The notes under the pieces are model-generated. The model did not search any database and was not told where the DNA came from. It saw nothing but the letters and a program-made list of their open reading frames with translations. 19,590 bases of DNA from Paracoccaceae bacterium (GTDB lineage Bacteria > Pseudomonadota > Alphaproteobacteria > Rhodobacterales > Rhodobacteraceae). Positions within the stretch are counted from its first letter, which is position 1. Each line of letters opens with the position of its first letter. Location: assembly GCA_021767525.1 (NCBI GenBank), contig JAASTF010000026.1:1-19590 (forward strand), read 5' to 3'. The position numbers were made by a program, and so were the translations under genes. Positions 15,510 through 19,590 of this stretch are shown piece after piece.

Positions 15510-15586
15510 CTGAAATGTCGATTTTCAGCATTCGGGCATAAAAAAACGCCGGGCGCATACCGTGCCCGCGACAATCCCGATTTGTC
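15510..15586 (+). promoter_or_regulatory. Structured leader of hpf: three successive hairpins
   Basis: Three short perfect stems occur in a row. CTGAAA/TTTCAG spans 15510-15528 with a 7-nt loop. CGGGC/GCCCG spans 15550-15568 with a 9-nt loop. GACAA/TTGTC spans 15570-15586 with a 7-nt loop and ends 4 nt before the hpf Shine-Dalgarno. A longer-range pair, GGCACGGT (15489-15496) with ACCGTGCC (15559-15566), would compete with the second stem, so two alternative folds are possible. ACAATCCC is also directly repeated (15502-15509 and 15571-15578). Regulation of hpf translation is an inference. Confidence 0.45.
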
Positions 15587-15602
15587 ACGCAAAGGAGACA
15601 AG

Positions 15603-16169
15603 ATGCGCTATCAGATCACCGGCAAGCATATCGACATCGGCGAGGCGTTGCAGACCCACGTCACCGACGAATTGGGCAACACCGTCGAAAAATATGCAGG
15701 CCGCCCGACTGACGCCACCGTGGTTTTTTCGAAATCCGGCCATGAATTCGTTTGCGAGGCCGTGGTGCATCTGTCGACCGGGCTGACCGCCCAGGCCAAG
15801 GCGCATGCCAACGAAATCTATGCCGCGTTCGAAGGTTGCAACGAAAAAATGGACAAGCAGCTGCGCCGCTACAAGCGCAGGTTGAAAGATCATCATCGCG
15901 AACGCGCGGAACCGGTTGAACTTATGAACGCGCCCTCTTATATCCTCGCCTCGGATAATGATGATAGGGAATCAGAGCCCGAAAGCCTGCAACCGATCAT
16001 CATCGCAGAAATGGAAACCCGTATCCCTGCCCTGTCAGTCGGCGAGGCGGTGATGCAGATGGAACTCGCAGGGGCGCCGGTTCTGGTGTTCCGGAACGAA
16101 GGCAAAGAAGGGTTGAACGTCGTCTACCGCCGCGAAGACGGGAATATCGGCTGGATCGACCCCAACTGA
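15603..16169 (+). CDS. hpf: Ribosome hibernation-promoting factor, long form
   Basis: Long HPF binds the decoding region of the 30S subunit and joins 70S ribosomes into inactive 100S dimers in stationary phase. The 188-residue protein has the N-terminal S30AE domain (1 to about 100; MRYQITGKHIDIGEAL at the start, FEGCNEKMDKQLRRYKRRLK near its end), a linker (about 100-130), and the C-terminal dimerisation domain (131-188, PIIIAEMETRIPALSVGEAV, then LVFRNEGKEGLNVVYRREDG). ATG 15603 has AAAGGAG 5 nt upstream; the extension to 15582 would translate that site. It is followed 49 nt later by ptsN, the usual partner. The rpoN gene normally found before hpf in many proteobacteria is not here. Confidence 0.94.
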   Translation: MRYQITGKHIDIGEALQTHVTDELGNTVEKYAGRPTDATVVFSKSGHEFVCEAVVHLSTGLTAQAKAHANEIYAAFEGCNEKMDKQLRRYKRRLKDHHRERAEPVELMNAPSYILASDNDDRESEPESLQPIIIAEMETRIPALSVGEAVMQMELAGAPVLVFRNEGKEGLNVVYRREDGNIGWIDPN

Positions 16170-16218
16170 CAAAGCGTAAGGGGCAGCTTGACGGCGGCCC
16201 CGCCGGAGAAACAGGCAT

Positions 16219-16683
16219 ATGCAACTATCCGAGATCCTCAAGCCCGAGGCCGTCAAAGTCATTTCGGCAGCCTCGAGCAAGAAGCGTCTTTTGCATGATC
16301 TCGGCGATCTTGCCGCCAGCGCCTATGGCGTCGACGCGTCCAAGGCCGTCGATGCCCTGATGGAACGTGAAAGCCTGGGCCCAACGGGCGTGGGCCACGG
16401 CGTGGCCCTGCCCCATGCCCGTCTCGCCGATGTCGACGAGGTGCGCGGCGTGTTCATCCTTTTGGAAAAGCCCGTCGATTTCAACGCGGTCGACCGACAG
16501 CCGGTCGACGTGGTGTTCGGCCTCTTTGCGCCCGAAGAGGCCGGTGTCGAACACCTCAAGGCGCTGGCGCTGGTGTCGCGCACCCTGCGCGAGGCGTCGA
16601 TTTGCAAAAAGCTGCGCGCCAACACCGCTCCGCAGACGCTTTATACCATCTTGACCGAAGGCCAGACGGTTCAGGCGGCCTGA
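16219..16683 (+). CDS. ptsN: PTS IIA-like nitrogen regulatory protein PtsN (EIIA-Ntr)
   Basis: PtsN is the terminal phosphate acceptor of the nitrogen phosphotransferase relay (PtsP, NPr, EIIA-Ntr) and regulates potassium and nitrogen or stress responses by protein contacts. The 154-residue PTS EIIA type 2 domain has the phosphorylated His66 in GHGVALPHARL, preceded by MERESLGPTGVG, then VRGVFILLEKPVDFNAVDRQPVDVVFGLFAP in the usual order, with HLKALALVSRTLR after it. GGAG lies 10 nt before the ATG. It is downstream of hpf on the same strand. Its TGA stop abuts the stop of the opposing sulfotransferase gene with no spacer. Confidence 0.95.
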   Translation: MQLSEILKPEAVKVISAASSKKRLLHDLGDLAASAYGVDASKAVDALMERESLGPTGVGHGVALPHARLADVDEVRGVFILLEKPVDFNAVDRQPVDVVFGLFAPEEAGVEHLKALALVSRTLREASICKKLRANTAPQTLYTILTEGQTVQAA

Positions 16684-18111
16684 TCACCCCCAGCGATCAA
16701 AGCCGAACATGACATAGTCGCGCTGATAGACCTGCGCGGCCAGATCCTCGATTTCGCTATCATAAATGTCGCCCAGATCGAACGGCAGATCGCTGTCGCC
16801 CGCGTCCGCCGGCACCGGGGCCGATCGGCCGACCTGTGCCGCCAGCATGGCCAGCCCCTGCGCCATCTCGTCTTCGCGCAGGATGATGTCGGGCAGCGCG
16901 AACTTGGCAAATCCCTGTACGACATTGGCCTGGCTGGCCCAGGCCGAATCCACGCGAATGCCGGTCTGACCGTTCAGGTTTTTCTTTAGAAACTCCAGAA
17001 ACGCCAGAAACGCGGTGCGATGCGCGCGCCGGTCATAACTGTCATCGGGAAACTTGCCCGGAATCGGCAGCTTGAACTGCTGGCGCAGCGTCTTGCGGAT
17101 ATCGGCATAGCTGCCCGGCCCCGTCGACAGGATGCGCCGGCAAAACACGTCATGCGCCCGCGCGACTGGGTGGCGCAGCACGGTAAAGCTGCGATGCCCG
17201 GGATGGGCGCGCTTCCATTGGCGCAAGGTTTTCTGGCTGAATTTCGTCAGCAAGCCATCGGGCGCGCCACCGTCCAGCGCGGCCAGCCAGGCCATCACCT
17301 GCGCCTCGGGGCCGGACCGCACCGGCATATACAATAGCGGCGCTTCGCTGGCAGCCACGAAACTGGGCACCTGCGCACCGCGGCGCGGCTCGAAATTGGG
17401 CGTGCGCGACAGGTTGAACCGATCCAGCCGCGCCAGCGCATCGGCCATCGCCTCGAAATTGGTGACCTTGTCGGCCATCGGCTCGGGGTTTTGCTTTTTC
17501 AGGCTTTGATCCAGGCTGTCCAACTCGCCCGGCACACCCAGCCAGCGCGCCAGCCCGTTCATCACCTCGACGCTTTGCAGGTCTTCGTAATCGACATAGA
17601 ACGCCGTCTGCCCCGTCACCTGCAACCCGTGCAGCAGACGCAGCTGAAACTCTTGCAACGCCGCCAGGTGCGCCTCGAACTCGTCACGGTCAAAGGTGAT
17701 GCGGCTGTCCTTGCGGCGGCGGCCATCGGTTAGCTTCCACTGGCCGGTGGCCTGCGCGATCTTCCAGCTGACATAGCTTTCGGCAGGGTTGCGCGTGAGG
17801 ATGATCTTGGCACAGCGCAGGTCGCCCAGCACCGCGTCCAGGATGCGCGGATCGTGATCGTGGAAATACCGAAAGCCACCCAATCCGTCGCTGCCGTCGC
17901 GGATCGTCGTCACCAGCCGCAGCGGATCGGCATCGCGCATCGCCTGCGTCACGCCCAGAATCTCGGTGCGGTTCGGGTAGCCGATGAAATGCGGGTTGAA
18001 TGCCTCGCCGTGGCAGATCACCCCGTCATGGGCGTTCAGGTTCGTTTCCAGGAAATTCGAGCCGGTGCGCATTTCCGCGAAAACGACGAAGTAATCGAAA
18101 GGCTGCGGCAT
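16684..18111 (-). CDS. Two-domain sulfotransferase family protein
   Basis: A 475-residue protein without a signal peptide. The N-terminal half looks like a PAPS-dependent sulfotransferase. A 5'-phosphosulfate-loop-like FAEMRTGSNFLETNLN (11-26), a HGEAFNP segment, and the 3'-phosphate-binding ILTRNPAESYVSWKIA (104-119) are seen, as in Stf0/NodH-type enzymes. The C-terminal half (about 258-475) looks like a second sulfotransferase-2 module. FTVLRHPVARAHDVFC (309-324) resembles a 3'-phosphate motif, and the closing helix has the usual VYQRDYVMFGF. Its 5' loop, YMPVRSGPEA (261-270), lacks the normal Lys/Arg-Thr-Gly-Gly/Ser pattern and may be inactive. It begins 3 nt after the stop of the upstream glycosyltransferase gene, so the two are likely translated together and act on one glycan. 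The acceptor is unknown. Confidence 0.78.
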   Translation of the reverse strand: MPQPFDYFVVFAEMRTGSNFLETNLNAHDGVICHGEAFNPHFIGYPNRTEILGVTQAMRDADPLRLVTTIRDGSDGLGGFRYFHDHDPRILDAVLGDLRCAKIILTRNPAESYVSWKIAQATGQWKLTDGRRRKDSRITFDRDEFEAHLAALQEFQLRLLHGLQVTGQTAFYVDYEDLQSVEVMNGLARWLGVPGELDSLDQSLKKQNPEPMADKVTNFEAMADALARLDRFNLSRTPNFEPRRGAQVPSFVAASEAPLLYMPVRSGPEAQVMAWLAALDGGAPDGLLTKFSQKTLRQWKRAHPGHRSFTVLRHPVARAHDVFCRRILSTGPGSYADIRKTLRQQFKLPIPGKFPDDSYDRRAHRTAFLAFLEFLKKNLNGQTGIRVDSAWASQANVVQGFAKFALPDIILREDEMAQGLAMLAAQVGRSAPVPADAGDSDLPFDLGDIYDSEIEDLAAQVYQRDYVMFGFDRWG

Positions 18112-18114
18112 CGC

Positions 18115-19590
18115 TTACTTGACCAGATAGGGTTTGCGCGGGCGGCTTTGCTGTGGGCCCAGATCGCGCGCCACCGGGAAATCCCCCATAAGATAGGGGT
18201 GCATCCCCTGGTTCTTGAGGTTCTGAAGAAACTGACCAAAGCCCGTCAGGTCGGCCATCTTCGGAACCTCGGACAGGCGCCGCAGCGACTTGTTGCCGAT
18301 CTCGTCGATGATCGATTGCAAGGGCTCCATCGGCGCCTCGATGAACTCGGCCATCGTCCAGATGCGGATGCGGGCCTTGGAATAGGGGCTGCGCAGCACA
18401 TCCAGGAACTGGCTTTCGATACGCTGCAGGCGCGCCGCCTCTTTCCGGATATCGGCAAAATTGCGGTTCGACTTGAACAAGGGCACCGACCACGCACCCG
18501 ACACGACCGAGATCTGCGCGTTCGAATCCTTGGCCATGAACCAGTCGATTTCCTGGTTGTCATCCGGCCCGAACTGAAAGCACTGCCTTTCGCCGCGCGT
18601 GTTCCAGACAAGGTTGGTCAGAAACGCACGCGGGTTGTAATCGCGCAGCGTGGCGTTGTCCGACAGCGCGCCGTTCATCGTGGTCTGGTTCTGTGCGAAT
18701 TCGGCCCGCTCGGGGCCGAACAGATGGCCATGCACGCGCGCGCCGGTGGCCTTGGTCAGCCAGGTCTCGAAATCCTCGAACAGGTCGGAAAAGCCGCAAA
18801 AAACCGAATACCGCCCCGAGGTCATGCCGTTTTCCCAGTTTTCATTGGGAAAGCGGCTTTGCATATACAAGCCCGCCCGGCCGCGCGTCCGCTTTTCGAC
18901 CGCCTTGGCGAAAATGCGGTCGATCTTGCCGGGGTTCGGCTCGGTCCGTTTCATCGCGCCCGCCGCATCGGTCAGAAACGCCTCGTACAGGCGATCGGCA
19001 TGGGGCCAGATCTTGCGCGCGACAAAGCAATCCGACCGCCGCAGCAATTGCAGGTGATCGTCGTAAAAGATGTGCGGCTTACCCTGGAAATCGAACTTTG
19101 ACAGGGTCAGCGAGCGGCTTTCGATATTCGTCGAATACAGCCGCGCCAGGGTCTGGAAATAGCTTTCATCGGGAATCCAGACCTTGCGGAAATAGGCGTC
19201 ATAAAGGTCGCGCTCGGGGTCTTGCAGGATGGCCGACAGGGTTTGCCGCGTCAGGCACCACCACTGGCTACCCATATGCGGCACGATACCCTTTGGGATC
19301 CGGCGATGCAGCCGCAGCTTGCGCTGGAATTTCACGCAGCTGTCGAACAGCCAACGATGGCGTTTCCAGCTGAACGGAAAGCGCAGCGTGAACCGTTCCT
19401 GATCCAACCCCCCGACCGTCCAGGGCACATCCGCCGTCGTGGCGCTTTCGATGAAATCGGTGCGCGGGCGCGCGGCCAGGTAATCGATCAGCTCTTGCAC
19501 CGGGCGCAGCGGCAGGCACGACCCCGAGGCCAGGTAGACGTGGCGCACCTGCGGAAAATCCTCAAGCATCCGCTCCGACGCGCTTTGCGA
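18115..19590 (-). CDS. GT14 (core-2/I-branching type) beta-glycosyltransferase with long C-terminal domain, 5' end outside window
   Basis: The frame is open to the window edge (S-Q-S-A-S-E-R before the Met at 19569), so the start is outside and at least 491 residues are present. The visible N-terminal part has GT14 family features: VRHVYLASGSCLPLRPVQEL (like the family SGDCLPI motif), TDFIE, PHMGSQWWCLTRQTLSAIL and KVWIPDESYFQTLA, the last carrying the putative catalytic acid. The animal family adds beta-1,6-GlcNAc branches; bacterial substrates are mostly unknown. After about residue 200 of the visible part there is a C-terminal region of nearly 290 residues that I cannot assign, though I recall such extensions as domains of unknown function in alphaproteobacterial GT14 proteins. 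It is cotranscribed with the sulfotransferase 3 nt downstream, suggesting a sulfated surface glycan. Confidence 0.75.
   Translation of the reverse strand, partial: SQSASERMLEDFPQVRHVYLASGSCLPLRPVQELIDYLAARPRTDFIESATTADVPWTVGGLDQERFTLRFPFSWKRHRWLFDSCVKFQRKLRLHRRIPKGIVPHMGSQWWCLTRQTLSAILQDPERDLYDAYFRKVWIPDESYFQTLARLYSTNIESRSLTLSKFDFQGKPHIFYDDHLQLLRRSDCFVARKIWPHADRLYEAFLTDAAGAMKRTEPNPGKIDRIFAKAVEKRTRGRAGLYMQSRFPNENWENGMTSGRYSVFCGFSDLFEDFETWLTKATGARVHGHLFGPERAEFAQNQTTMNGALSDNATLRDYNPRAFLTNLVWNTRGERQCFQFGPDDNQEIDWFMAKDSNAQISVVSGAWSVPLFKSNRNFADIRKEAARLQRIESQFLDVLRSPYSKARIRIWTMAEFIEAPMEPLQSIIDEIGNKSLRRLSEVPKMADLTGFGQFLQNLKNQGMHPYLMGDFPVARDLGPQQSRPRKPYLVK

Noticed and set aside
15540..15568. A minus-strand intrinsic terminator (CGGGC stem followed by T7)
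   Set aside because: The 5-bp stem is followed by three bases and then T7 on the minus strand, but no minus-strand gene or promoter is seen nearby. I treat it as part of the hpf leader unless an antisense RNA is found.
1..19590. Mobile elements, prophage, CRISPR or defence genes
   Set aside because: No transposase, integrase, repeat-spacer array or known defence domain was seen in any frame; the gene content is largely core metabolism and envelope.

Overview
The window is a compact, GC-rich chromosomal segment from an alphaproteobacterium, most likely a member of the Rhodobacterales (Roseobacter/Rhodobacter relatives). This rests on protein character (compact GltB/GltD, long-form HPF, short HRDC-less RNase D, NDUFA9-like SDR), on the gene order lptC-lptA-lptB-hpf-ptsN, and on strong G/C bias at third codon positions. 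The assignment is inference; no 16S rRNA is present. I see no transposase, integrase, phage gene or CRISPR array.

Layout. (1) 1-1076, plus strand: the 3' part of rbfA, overlapped by an exported phosphodiester-glycosidase-like protein. (2) 1073-10476, minus strand. Read in the direction of transcription, it holds gltD, a small periplasmic Spy/CpxP-like protein, gltB, a hairpin terminator, mtgA, a glutathione S-transferase and queG. (3) 10699-11502, plus strand: uppP, divergent from gltD across a 222-nt AT-richer promoter region. (4) 11503-12483, minus strand: an NDUFA9-like NAD(P)-binding protein. (5) 12626-16683, plus strand: tRNA-Leu(CAG), rnd, lptC, lptA, lptB, hpf and ptsN. (6) 16684-19590, minus strand: a two-domain sulfotransferase, preceded in its operon by a GT14-type glycosyltransferase that runs off the window.

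How the genes work together. GltB and GltD form NADPH-dependent glutamate synthase (ammonia assimilation), with a His-tailed LTxxQ-type periplasmic protein inserted between them. MtgA, UppP, the LptC/A/B set and the GT14/sulfotransferase pair all concern the cell envelope: peptidoglycan polymerisation, lipid carrier recycling, LPS transport and probably a surface glycan. RbfA, HPF, QueG, tRNA-Leu and RNase D concern ribosomes and tRNA. PtsN is the output EIIA of the nitrogen phosphotransferase system. The usual proteobacterial order lptB-rpoN-hpf-ptsN is kept except that rpoN is missing, leaving a 242-nt structured gap.

The features most worth a second look are these. All three convergent gene junctions have no spacer and end in palindromic stop codons (CTAG once, TGATCA twice). 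The Spy-like gene sits between gltD and gltB. The sulfotransferase appears to have a second, degenerate sulfotransferase domain and lies 3 nt after a GT14 enzyme. An 11-nt phased repeat lies upstream of the spy-like gene. Three tandem hairpins lie upstream of queG, and the hpf leader is a chain of hairpins ending next to the ribosome binding site. Most of the window is ordinary core genome; I did not find a clear defence or mobile system.
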